Shown here: piece by piece, positions 52,661 through 60,929 of the stretch
Numbering within the stretch: position 1 is the stretch's first letter
How the letters are laid out: each line of letters begins with the position of its first letter
Assembly (NCBI RefSeq): GCF_001866005.1
Contig: NZ_MLQR01000050.1
Coordinates: forward strand, 186,001 to 250,000
DNA length: 64,000 nt
Direction: 5' to 3'
Source of the DNA: Anaerobacillus alkalilacustris
Lineage (GTDB): Bacteria > Bacillota > Bacilli > Bacillales > Anaerobacillaceae
Program-made: the position numbers and the translations under genes
The notes under the pieces: generated by a model
Databases searched by the model: none
The model's input: the letters and a program-made list of their open reading frames with translations, nothing else
Told to the model about the DNA's origin: nothing

Positions 52661-53014
52661 AGGAAAAGCGCAAGCACCTTGGTCACGAGCAGCTGCTCGT
52701 GTGCCACTCCGTTTGCTCAAGAGCAAAGCAGCTTCGAAGTAATCCAAGTAGTAGCTTCAATGGGGCAGCCTTTGACTAAAAGCCGCTCTTTGGCTTCAGC
52801 GTGCTTTTAGCGTCTAACTGCACCGCTTCGAAGTAGGCTTCCTCGAAGCAGTGTTTTGTGCGACGAGTAATCGCAGGAGAAAAGTAGCATGAAGTATCTT
52901 CAAAGAAGGAAGCCAAGAAGTCAGTGAAGTCAGAAACTTGACTGAAGTGACCGAGCTCGTAGGCTGCTTGCGCTAGACAGTTTCCAAGTTAGAAATTTAT
53001 AAATTCTGATACTG
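52661..53014 (+). repeat. dispersed repeat, copy 8
   Basis: 354 bp, same order as copies 5 and 7: AGGAAAAGCGCAAGCACC, GCAGCTGCTC, AAGCCGCTCTTTGGCTT, CGACGAGTAATCGCAGGAG, GGCTGCTTGCGCTAGACAG and the tail. AGCGCAAGC again pairs with GCTTGCGCT. The tail is followed by the A-run of a weak hairpin (AAGAC/GTCTT) after pilO. Confidence 0.85.
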
Positions 53015-53087
53015 TAAAAAAAGAACAAGACTTCTGATAAAATGTCTTTTACACGTAGTACACTTTATTTCAGTCTTATTCTAGTTT

Positions 53088-53771
53088 TTATTGGACGAGA
53101 AGCGGACTTTTTTTCTCACTTGGGTTAGGATGAATAACTTTTGGTACCTCATCACTCAACTCATATAAATCAGGGTAATAAAACGCACTTACTGTTACAA
53201 AAAACTCAAGATACTCTTGAGGGTCGTGAATGATCTCTGTTTCTTGCGCTCCTATAAATGAAATGTTATCTATACTTACTATTCTAGGTAAGCGGTCTAT
53301 CTCAACAAGAAATTGAAAAAGATCTTCATACGTTTTTGCGTTGACTGTTAAACTTACATTCATTGCCACTATTCCTTCTAATGTATCAATCGAATATTCC
53401 AAGTTTTCTTCCACGTCTTCTAAAAACACAGGATATACGGTTGAATCCTGATCAATATTCATTGAAAGAATGTAAGTGTTTGATAATGCCTCTACTCTCT
53501 GAAAATGTAATAGCAATTGGTCCATGAGTGGATCAACCGGTAGCTGTCGTTGCAGTTCAGTTGTTTCATCATTATGGTCCTCTTCTTTTAAAAGACTTTT
53601 TTCTAATGTTAGTAAAATTTGTTTTTCAGTATCAAGTTGGTGAGTTACCTGATCGATAATCGTTAATTTGGGGTAAATCAAATAAAAGTAGCAACCTAGA
53701 TAACTAATGAAAACTAAAACTATTCCAGTAATGAGAGTGATCAGTTTTTTCTTCGTAAATGATACTTTCAT
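53088..53771 (-). CDS. pilO: PilO-like type IV pilus alignment protein
   Basis: A 227-residue bitopic protein: short basic cytoplasmic start, membrane helix about 10-33, coiled coil about 35-75, and an outer ferredoxin-like domain (about 80-200; VSLTVNAKTYEDLFQFLVEID and LPRIVSIDNISF are PilO-like). It partners PilN and PilM in the inner assembly ring. Last gene of the pilus cluster, adjacent to pilN without gap. Confidence 0.78.
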   Translation of the reverse strand: MKVSFTKKKLITLITGIVLVFISYLGCYFYLIYPKLTIIDQVTHQLDTEKQILLTLEKSLLKEEDHNDETTELQRQLPVDPLMDQLLLHFQRVEALSNTYILSMNIDQDSTVYPVFLEDVEENLEYSIDTLEGIVAMNVSLTVNAKTYEDLFQFLVEIDRLPRIVSIDNISFIGAQETEIIHDPQEYLEFFVTVSAFYYPDLYELSDEVPKVIHPNPSEKKSPLLVQ

Positions 53772-54350
53772 CTATGAGTCCTCCGTTACATGAAAAGCTG
53801 ATCGATTTACTTTTATTGTAAAACTAGCAACATACCTCGGTAATATATCATCAACAATCGTTTCATTTCCAACCATCATTGCTGTTTCAATACTCGTTAA
53901 ATGAACAGAAAACATATATGGAGACTTATTTAGCTCATAACTATAGGCAGCAATGGAAGACATTTGGTCAAAATAAGCAATTATAGTTACCTCGTCAGGT
54001 TTTTGAAAGTAAAACTGTGAGAAATAACCATGTTCAGGCAATAATCTCACCAACTCATTTAGAAGCATTGAAGTGGGAATAACTATTTCCTCTAAAGAAT
54101 AAATTGCTGTTTTCAATTGTTCATAATAGGAAGCTGGCTTATCGTCGATTAACTGCTGTTTTAGGGAGATTTGTTCCATAACGAAGGAGTGCTCGTCTGT
54201 AAGAGCATCGATTTCTGCCTCGTATTTGTTACTATGAACATAAATGAATAGAAAAGAAACTAGTAATAGGACAAAGATCACCGTGACGATTAGCCAATTC
54301 GTTATATCTTTTTTATCTTTTTCCGTTAATAAATTAATTTCAACTAACAT
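53772..54350 (-). CDS. pilN: PilN-like type IV pilus protein
   Basis: A 192-residue protein beginning MLVEINLLTEKDKKD, which fits the PilN signature NLLP that docks into PilM (here INLLTEK), then a membrane helix about 20-40, a coiled coil and a small outer domain. It overlaps pilM by 11 bases. Confidence 0.78.
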   Translation of the reverse strand: MLVEINLLTEKDKKDITNWLIVTVIFVLLLVSFLFIYVHSNKYEAEIDALTDEHSFVMEQISLKQQLIDDKPASYYEQLKTAIYSLEEIVIPTSMLLNELVRLLPEHGYFSQFYFQKPDEVTIIAYFDQMSSIAAYSYELNKSPYMFSVHLTSIETAMMVGNETIVDDILPRYVASFTIKVNRSAFHVTEDS

Positions 54351-55335
54351 CGTGAACCTCTTTTTTCAAAGCTAATCCTACAATTTCATAGAAGCGTTCA
54401 GGTATCTCTTTTCCATTCATAGTTTTAATTGTTTCTTTGGTTATCGTTTCGATATCAACGCCAAAAGATTTTTGAAATTTCTTACTAATATCAATTAAAT
54501 ATGGATGATCTCCGATTACAACCAATTTTGTTACACGATATTTTCCTTGCCTCATACTGTAACGATAATAATTCATAATCCGATCAACTTCCGTTATGAT
54601 ATCTTGTATTTGGTTTTCTATCTCACTTTGATTTCCTTCCCAAGAAACTTCTTCGGTACCTTCGTTGAAATACCTCCATTTATCTTCGGTCGATAACTTT
54701 ATATGTCTCATAAAAACAGGTTTCTGATTATGAAAAATCGTAATATTTATTGATAGTAAATCAACTTGTACAAACAAAAAATGATCATTTTTATTATCGC
54801 GATCCAAAGAATGTAATAATCTGTAAAGAGATAAAGCTGAGATGTCGGCAGCATTCGGCTTTACCTTCACTTCAGTTAATAAATTTACGTATTCCTGTAC
54901 TTTCTTTTCTGGTGTAGCAATTAATAAAACTTCTCTTTGACCATCTTTCTCACCTAGGTTATGAATATCAAAGGTAGCTTCATCAAACGGAAGATGTACC
55001 GTTTCACCAATAACTGTATATAAATACCCCTTTATTTCATCAACTTTTATGCTAAGAGGTACTTGAACATGACGTAAAACCGTATAGGCATCAGGAACAA
55101 TAAACTGAACATAATGTTTCTTTAACTGCCATTCTTCAATACAATCGTGCAATATCCCTTCTAACGTTTCCCACTCGACGATTTTCCCATCATGAATGAC
55201 TCCAGTAGGTAAGTACCGTTCTCCAAAGGAATCAATACTAGCTAAGTCTGCTCGCTTTGCATGAACAAAGCGAATCACATGATCTTTAATAATTATCGCT
55301 GTTCTCATTTGCTTTTTCCCACGAAACAATACCAC
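54340..55335 (-). CDS. pilM: PilM-like actin-fold pilus protein
   Basis: A 331-residue cytoplasmic protein. IIIKDHVIRFVHAKRAD near the start is the PilM version of the first actin strand; FIVPDAYTVLRHVQVP and FLFVQVDLLSINITIFHNQ follow, ending with YEIVGLALKKEVHDV. It recruits PilN and links the PilB/PilC motor. The annotated GTG at 55335 has a weak SD; an ATG at 55308 after GTGGGA is an alternative. Confidence 0.8.
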   Translation of the reverse strand: MVLFRGKKQMRTAIIIKDHVIRFVHAKRADLASIDSFGERYLPTGVIHDGKIVEWETLEGILHDCIEEWQLKKHYVQFIVPDAYTVLRHVQVPLSIKVDEIKGYLYTVIGETVHLPFDEATFDIHNLGEKDGQREVLLIATPEKKVQEYVNLLTEVKVKPNAADISALSLYRLLHSLDRDNKNDHFLFVQVDLLSINITIFHNQKPVFMRHIKLSTEDKWRYFNEGTEEVSWEGNQSEIENQIQDIITEVDRIMNYYRYSMRQGKYRVTKLVVIGDHPYLIDISKKFQKSFGVDIETITKETIKTMNGKEIPERFYEIVGLALKKEVHDVS

Positions 55336-55362
55336 AGTTTTTCACCACGTTTCTAATGACAA

Positions 55363-56121
55363 TTATATAAATAGACTCCAATACCACGTAAAAATCTCTT
55401 TTTCGAAAAAATAAGTTATGAGGGTTGCTATTACGATAAATGGTCCAAATGGTATGGGCTCACCTCGCCTTATTTTCCCTAACGTTAAACCTATTATACC
55501 AATGATTGCCCCGATCAGTGTAGAAAGAAAAAATGCTAGTAATACACCTTGCCAACCTAAAACAACCCCAATGACAGCAAATAATTTAATGTCACCGCCA
55601 CCCATTCCACCTTTACTAATAATGGCAATGGCTAGTAGTAAAGTAAAGCCGATAACCGCACCTAAAAAAGGATTCCACCATGTGTCTAATGGCGCTAAAA
55701 ACAAACGCATGACTAAAAGAAATGGAGCAAAAAAAAGTAAAACTTGATCTGGAATTATCATGTAGTGGATATCGGAAACAAAAATGATAATGAGTAATGA
55801 AATGAAAACCCAAGCGACAATAGTTTCCGATGTAAACCCAAATTGGTGAAATGCATAGACAAATAAGAGACCCGTAGTAGCCTCTATGAAAGGGTAGATG
55901 GGAGATATTTTCGTCCCACATCCTTTACACTTCCCCTTTTGAAATATGTAAGAAATAACAGGAATAAGTTCTAATGCAGATAACGTACGTTTGCATTTTG
56001 AACAGTGAGAACGGGGGCGAACAATCGATTGACCATTCGGCACCCGCAAACCAACGACGTTGTAAAAAGACCCTAGGACAAGACCTAGGGTGAGAGTGTA
56101 GAGATAGAGTAAAAAGTACAT
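55363..56121 (-). CDS. pilD: prepilin peptidase (PilD/ComC)
   Basis: A 252-residue membrane aspartyl protease and N-methyltransferase. Two CxxC pairs lie in CSKCKRTLSALELIPVISY and KGKCKGCGTKISP. The catalytic aspartates are in VSDIHYMIIPD and GMGGGDIKLFA. It cleaves PilA and other prepilins and methylates them. In B. subtilis the same position next to spoIIB is held by comC. Six bases after pilA. Confidence 0.92.
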   Translation of the reverse strand: MYFLLYLYTLTLGLVLGSFYNVVGLRVPNGQSIVRPRSHCSKCKRTLSALELIPVISYIFQKGKCKGCGTKISPIYPFIEATTGLLFVYAFHQFGFTSETIVAWVFISLLIIIFVSDIHYMIIPDQVLLFFAPFLLVMRLFLAPLDTWWNPFLGAVIGFTLLLAIAIISKGGMGGGDIKLFAVIGVVLGWQGVLLAFFLSTLIGAIIGIIGLTLGKIRRGEPIPFGPFIVIATLITYFFEKEIFTWYWSLFI

Positions 56122-56127
56122 ATAAGG

Positions 56128-56556
56128 TTACCTAGTATAGTTTATTAGCTCAGTTTCTGTTGCGCTATTCGTAAATCCATCTTTCACTACGTCATTAGCA
56201 TCATGTAATCTTATCTCAAAATTTCCTGAATTATATCGAACTTCATAAGTTGTATCTGAAACTTTTTCAAGATAACTTGATAATTCATTATAATTAGTAT
56301 CACTCTCTCCAAAATTCCCATCTGTAGGCTGATTTCCATTATGTGACCACACTGCTCTACTTGGGTTTGCAGCTCTATCCAACTTCGCTGCATTAATAAT
56401 TTGAATAGCTTCTGCAACCTTAGCTTTTTCCTCAGTTTTTGATATTATATTCCCAATACTCGGCACCGCAATCGCTGCGATGATTCCTAATATAACAATA
56501 ACTGCTAACAATTCAATTAACGTCAAACCTTTTTGATTTTTTAACATTTTTCTCAT
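56128..56556 (-). CDS. pilA: type IV pilin, PilA-like
   Basis: A 142-residue prepilin. The leader MRKMLKNQKG is cut after Gly10; the mature chain starts LTLIELLAVIVILGIIAAIA with Glu at position 5, and a small globular domain of about 95 residues follows (AVWSHNGNQPTDGNFGES, VRYNSGNFEIRLHDAND). No cysteine, so no pilin disulfide. SD GGAGG seven bases before ATG. Only one pilin is visible, so it should be the major subunit. Confidence 0.88.
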   Translation of the reverse strand: MRKMLKNQKGLTLIELLAVIVILGIIAAIAVPSIGNIISKTEEKAKVAEAIQIINAAKLDRAANPSRAVWSHNGNQPTDGNFGESDTNYNELSSYLEKVSDTTYEVRYNSGNFEIRLHDANDVVKDGFTNSATETELINYTR

Positions 56557-56674
56557 TATCTTTCCTCCATCAATAAAATTTTTTAAAGTTTACTTAGTGC
56601 TTCTTGCAACAAAATGACTTTAAAAATAAAAGACGACCAACTCTTCAATATCCATAAATTTATGCATATACAAA

Positions 56675-56721
56675 ATTTGGCCGGTTGCACTACTAGCTCG
56701 AAATCATCCAAGTGCCCAAAT
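56675..56721 (-). promoter_or_regulatory. hairpin in the pilC-pilA gap
   Basis: ATTTGG/CCAAAT and GCACT/AGTGC stack with a one-sided bulge and a 19-base loop, 119 bases or more before pilA. A perfect TATAAT lies farther upstream (near 56770) without a good -35. The 286-base gap could hold a pilA promoter and a structured leader. It lacks the hallmark bases of the c-di-GMP-I riboswitch. Confidence 0.35.
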
Positions 56722-56842
56722 ATAGATGATTCTTCTTAGCTTCAAAATATTATTTTATTTAATACTTAACATTATTATATTACTTTTAATATTATTCCTC
56801 TAGTAGTTCCGTGTCATTTTGACTAGTACTTTTTATGACTAT

Positions 56843-58048
56843 TTACCCAATATTTTCAAAGATCTGAAACATTGGTATGGCAATTGAAGCAACGATAACT
56901 CCGACTATACCTGCTAGAACTACTATCATTAAAGGTTCTATTAATGATTTAATGCGTTCCGTAGCGATGTCTACTTCTGTCTCGTAAAAATCGGCAACTT
57001 TGTCAAGCATTGTGTCAAGTGATCCTGTTTTCTCTCCTACCCGCACCATCTGAGTTACAAGTGGTGGAAAAATCCAATGGGCTTCCATGGGACCCGCTAT
57101 CGATTCCCCTTTTTCTAGTGCGTTTCGGGATTCACGGATTACCTTTGCCACTACTTCATTTCCTACTATTTTCTCAACGATCGAAACTGCTTGTAAAATT
57201 GGTACTGATGAAGAAAATAGTGACCCTAGTGTACGTGTCATTCTTGCTAATACCGCTTTTTGAAATAGTGATCCAAAGATAGGAATTTTCAAAATTAAAA
57301 AGTCAAAATAATATTTATAGCGTCGATTTTCTTGAATGACTTTAAAAGCGACAACCATGCCTATAAGTAGTAAAATTAGTAACCACCAAACTTTTTTAAA
57401 AACACTACCAGCTGATAAAACCATCTGGGTAATCAACGGAAGCTCTGAATCGAATGATCGAAACAAATCAGCAAATGTCGGAACGACAAATGACAATAGA
57501 AAGACGACAACAATTATCGCAATAGAGCCTACCACTGCAGGGTATGAAAGAGAAGAAATTACTTTTTGTCTAGTAAGATATTGCTTCTCATAATAAGTAG
57601 CTAACCGTTCTAAAACCTCATCTAAATTCCCGCCGGCTTCACCTGCACGAAGCATATTTGTAAACAAGGCTGGAAAAACTTTTTTATGAGCTTCAGCAGC
57701 TTCAGAGAATGGGTTTCCAGCTCGAAGTTCTATTTCTATTGATTTTAATGTATATTGTAATCGTTTCGAGTTTGTTTGTTCAGCTAAGATACTAGTCGCA
57801 TCAATAACTGAAATTCCAGCTTTTAGTAACGTTGAAAATTGACGTAAATACATGACAAATTGTTGTGACTTTACCACACTTCCAAAGGAAATATCTTTAT
57901 ATAATAGTCCTGTTAATTCTTCAATATCCTTCACAATCATTCCATCAGCGATTAATGTTTCTTTTGCTTCTCTCTCTGAGAAACCTTTTATTCGTCCTTC
58001 TTTTAACTTACCGGTGCTCTCTCTTGCAGTATACTTAAAATACGGCAT
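56843..58048 (-). CDS. pilC: PilC, type IV pilus platform protein
   Basis: A 401-residue membrane protein with two GspF-type repeats (about 60-185 and 265-390): FSTLLKAGISVIDA and FSSSVPILQAVSI are the paired starts, and NMLRAGEAGGNLDEVL with MVRVGEKTGSLDTML the paired helices. Three membrane helices. The motor ATPases act on it to add or remove pilins. One-base overlap with pilT (TAATG). Confidence 0.93.
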   Translation of the reverse strand: MPYFKYTARESTGKLKEGRIKGFSEREAKETLIADGMIVKDIEELTGLLYKDISFGSVVKSQQFVMYLRQFSTLLKAGISVIDATSILAEQTNSKRLQYTLKSIEIELRAGNPFSEAAEAHKKVFPALFTNMLRAGEAGGNLDEVLERLATYYEKQYLTRQKVISSLSYPAVVGSIAIIVVVFLLSFVVPTFADLFRSFDSELPLITQMVLSAGSVFKKVWWLLILLLIGMVVAFKVIQENRRYKYYFDFLILKIPIFGSLFQKAVLARMTRTLGSLFSSSVPILQAVSIVEKIVGNEVVAKVIRESRNALEKGESIAGPMEAHWIFPPLVTQMVRVGEKTGSLDTMLDKVADFYETEVDIATERIKSLIEPLMIVVLAGIVGVIVASIAIPMFQIFENIG

Positions 58049-59088
58049 TACGACCCCAACTCACTAACATAAGGTTGAGCAACTTCCTCACTTATTTTTT
58101 TCTGATCTAAGAGCTCTTTTATTGACATTTCAAGTGTATGCATTCCTACTGCCCTACTGGTCTGCATGACACTTGTAATTTGATGTATTTTTTCATTTCG
58201 TATTAAGTTTTTTATAGCAGAATTATTAATTAATATTTCCGTAGCAGCGCAACGACCTTGATTATCTGCAGTTGGTAGTAATCGTTGAGACACAATTGCC
58301 TTTAATACGGAGGCAAGCTGTATTCGAACTTGTGGTTGTTGGTTTGGTGGAAATACATCAATAATTCGATCAATCGTAGCGGGAGCATCTGTCGTATGCA
58401 ACGTCCCTAATACAAGGTGACCCGTTTCTGCAGCGGTAATAGCTGTAGAAATTGTCTCTAAATCTCGCATTTCTCCTACCAAAATAACATCAGGATCTTG
58501 ACGTAAGCACGCACGTAGTCCATTAGAAAAATTTTGAGTGTCAAACCCTATTTCTCGTTGATCAATGATACATAGGCGGTGTTTATGCAAGTATTCTATT
58601 GGATCTTCTAACGTAATAATATGCTTTCGATAGGTGTTATTTAAATGATCAATCATCGCAGCAAGAGTCGTTGACTTTCCGCTTCCAGTTGGACCTGTGA
58701 CAAGAACAAGTCCTTGTGGCTTTTTGGCTATATCTTTAAGAACAACTGGCATGTTTAATTGTTCGAGTGTTGGTATACTTGTCGGTACAACTCGTATAGC
58801 CATACTAACACAGGAACGTTGAAAATAAGCATTTATCCGAAACCTAGATAAACCAATCATTCCATGAGAAAAGTCTAGTTCACCTTTTTTTAAAAAAACC
58901 TTCCAAAGTCCTTCTGAAATGATTGATTTAGCCATTCCTTCTGTATCATTTGGTTTTAAAATATCTTCTCCAAACTGTTTTAAGTCACCGTTAATTCTCA
59001 TTACAGGAGGAACACCGACTGTTAAATGTAAATCAGATGCACCATTTTCAAAAGCCGCTCTTAATAATTCTTCAAGTCGTTGTTTCAT
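58048..59088 (-). CDS. pilT: PilT, pilus retraction ATPase
   Basis: A 346-residue hexameric ATPase: N-terminal PAS-like domain (GASDLHLTVGVPPVMRINGDL), Walker A GPTGSGKST about 131-139, Asp box TLEDPIEYLHKH, Walker B LRQDPDVILVGEMRDLET, His box TGHLVLGTLHT, and the retraction motif AIKNLIRN (AIRNLIRE in the family). It depolymerises pili, implying twitching or DNA uptake. SD AGGAGG nine bases before ATG. Confidence 0.94.
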   Translation of the reverse strand: MKQRLEELLRAAFENGASDLHLTVGVPPVMRINGDLKQFGEDILKPNDTEGMAKSIISEGLWKVFLKKGELDFSHGMIGLSRFRINAYFQRSCVSMAIRVVPTSIPTLEQLNMPVVLKDIAKKPQGLVLVTGPTGSGKSTTLAAMIDHLNNTYRKHIITLEDPIEYLHKHRLCIIDQREIGFDTQNFSNGLRACLRQDPDVILVGEMRDLETISTAITAAETGHLVLGTLHTTDAPATIDRIIDVFPPNQQPQVRIQLASVLKAIVSQRLLPTADNQGRCAATEILINNSAIKNLIRNEKIHQITSVMQTSRAVGMHTLEMSIKELLDQKKISEEVAQPYVSELGS

Positions 59089-59106
59089 TACTTTGCTCCT
59101 CCTTGT

Positions 59107-60771
59107 CTAGTCTTCTATTGCAACCCTTAGTACTTCTTCTATTGTTGTTAGTCCTTGCTTAACTTTTAATAAACCATCATCAATAAGAAAGATCATCCCA
59201 TTTTGAAGTGCGTAATCACGAATAGAGGTTGTCGTTTTGTTATTCATCATCATCTGGCGAATTTCATCGTCAATAACCAATATTTCTTGAATTGCGACAC
59301 GTCCTTGATAACCCGTAGAACCACAAACCTCACAGCCTTTACCACGATATGTTTTACCCATTTTAATACCACGACGTATATATAGATTTTTTTCCATTTC
59401 GGTTGGTTCATACTCTTCGCTACATTCACGACAAATTTTTCTGACAAGTCGTTGAGCAACAATCCCAGAAAGTGAAGATACAACTAAAAAAGGCTCTATC
59501 CCCATATCAATTAGCCTGGGAATTGTCGCAATTGCACTATTCGTATGAAGGGTACTTAATACTAAATGGCCTGTTAGTGAGGCTCTAATCGCAATTTCAG
59601 CGGTTTCAGCATCACGAATTTCCCCGACCATAACTACGTTAGGATCCTGGCGTAAAATTGAACGTAAACCAGTAGAAAAAGTTAGTCCAACATTTGTATT
59701 AACTTGTACTTGATTAATGCCTTCGATTTGATATTCAACAGGGTCCTCAACCGTAATAATATTAACTTCATCACTATTTAAGTGGTTCAATGCTGCATAT
59801 AATGTTGAGGTTTTCCCAGAACCTGTAGGTCCAGTAATTAAAATAATACCTGAAGGCTTTGCAATTAAGTTTACAAAATGTTTATGGTTGATTTTGTTAA
59901 AACCAAGTTGTCCAAGGTTCACTAAGGCAGAACCTAAATCTAAAATTCGTATAACAATTTTCTCTCCATAAACAGTAGGTAAAGTTGAAATCCGTAAATC
60001 AATCGGATTAAAATCAATCGTAACCTTAATCCTACCATCTTGTGGCAACCTAGTTTCAGTAATATTTAAGTTTGCCATTATTTTAATCCTAGCTGTTAAG
60101 ACATTTTGTAAATTTTTCGGTAAAGCTCGCTCCGTTTTTAAGAGACCATCGACTCTATACCTAACAAGTAGCTTCCTTTCTTGAGGATCAATATGAATAT
60201 CACTAGCTTTTTTCTGAATTCCATTTAGTAATATTTGATTGACCAAACGAATGGCTGGCGCATCTTCTTCACCTGCATTGGCTACAGCTGCTGCTAAATC
60301 TTCCTCGAGTTTTTCTACGATAGAGTCTCGCATAGACTCATCCATTGCATAGTGTTTGTTAATCGCTTGTAGAATATCTTCTTTAGATGCAATGACTTGT
60401 TCAACTTGGAAACCTGTAGACATACGTAAATCATCTAGCGCATTGTAGTCCATCGGATCAGCCATTGCGACGAGAAGTTGATCTCCATTTCTTTTTATCG
60501 GGATTAAAATGTTTCTTCGCGCAAGCTCCTTAGGAACAATATTCATTAATGTTGTATCTACAGGATAGCGTTGCAAAGAAATATGAGGTATACCTAATTG
60601 AAATTCTAATACTTCAATTAATTGCTGCTCTGTGATTAAACCTCGTTCAAGTAACGCGTCACCAAGCTTTTGACCTTGTTTTTTCGACCTTAACGTTGCT
60701 TCAACCTGATCTTTCTGTAAAAGACCTGCTTCAACAAGTAGGTCGCCTAATCGTTTTCGTTCTTTTGCCAT
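59107..60771 (-). CDS. pilB: PilB, pilus extension ATPase with tandem MshEN motifs
   Basis: A 554-residue ATPase. The N-terminal domain (about 5-140) contains two copies of the RLGxxLxxxGxxxxxxLxxxLxxQ type motif: RLGDLLVEAGLLQKDQVEAT at 7-26 and KLGDALLERGLITEQQLIEV at 35-54. In MshE and related ATPases this pair binds cyclic di-GMP. Then GspE core: Walker A GPTGSGKT at 314-321, LRQDPNVVMVGEIRDAETAE, TGHLVLSTLHTNSA, and a four-Cys zinc site (CRECSEEY and CEVCGSTGY). It drives pilus growth. 18 bases upstream of pilT. Confidence 0.93.
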   Translation of the reverse strand: MAKERKRLGDLLVEAGLLQKDQVEATLRSKKQGQKLGDALLERGLITEQQLIEVLEFQLGIPHISLQRYPVDTTLMNIVPKELARRNILIPIKRNGDQLLVAMADPMDYNALDDLRMSTGFQVEQVIASKEDILQAINKHYAMDESMRDSIVEKLEEDLAAAVANAGEEDAPAIRLVNQILLNGIQKKASDIHIDPQERKLLVRYRVDGLLKTERALPKNLQNVLTARIKIMANLNITETRLPQDGRIKVTIDFNPIDLRISTLPTVYGEKIVIRILDLGSALVNLGQLGFNKINHKHFVNLIAKPSGIILITGPTGSGKTSTLYAALNHLNSDEVNIITVEDPVEYQIEGINQVQVNTNVGLTFSTGLRSILRQDPNVVMVGEIRDAETAEIAIRASLTGHLVLSTLHTNSAIATIPRLIDMGIEPFLVVSSLSGIVAQRLVRKICRECSEEYEPTEMEKNLYIRRGIKMGKTYRGKGCEVCGSTGYQGRVAIQEILVIDDEIRQMMMNNKTTTSIRDYALQNGMIFLIDDGLLKVKQGLTTIEEVLRVAIED

Positions 60772-60929
60772 GCAAATACCCCACTTAACAATTAAGTAAT
60801 ATCAGCAAAGGTCGTTAATTAATTTCATAATTTAATATTCTTGCCACTAAAATCCATCATTAAGTCACGGTAAACCGATCATAACTAAATATAGATTTAA
60901 TATTTTGGATAATTATGAACTTTTCTCAG

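Noticed and set aside
56557-56842. c-di-GMP riboswitch (class I or II) in front of pilA
   Set aside because: The stretch has AACCGGCC but lacks the ACGCAAAGC core and the paired GGCAAACC region of class I, and nothing resembles class II. Only an unnamed hairpin is supported.
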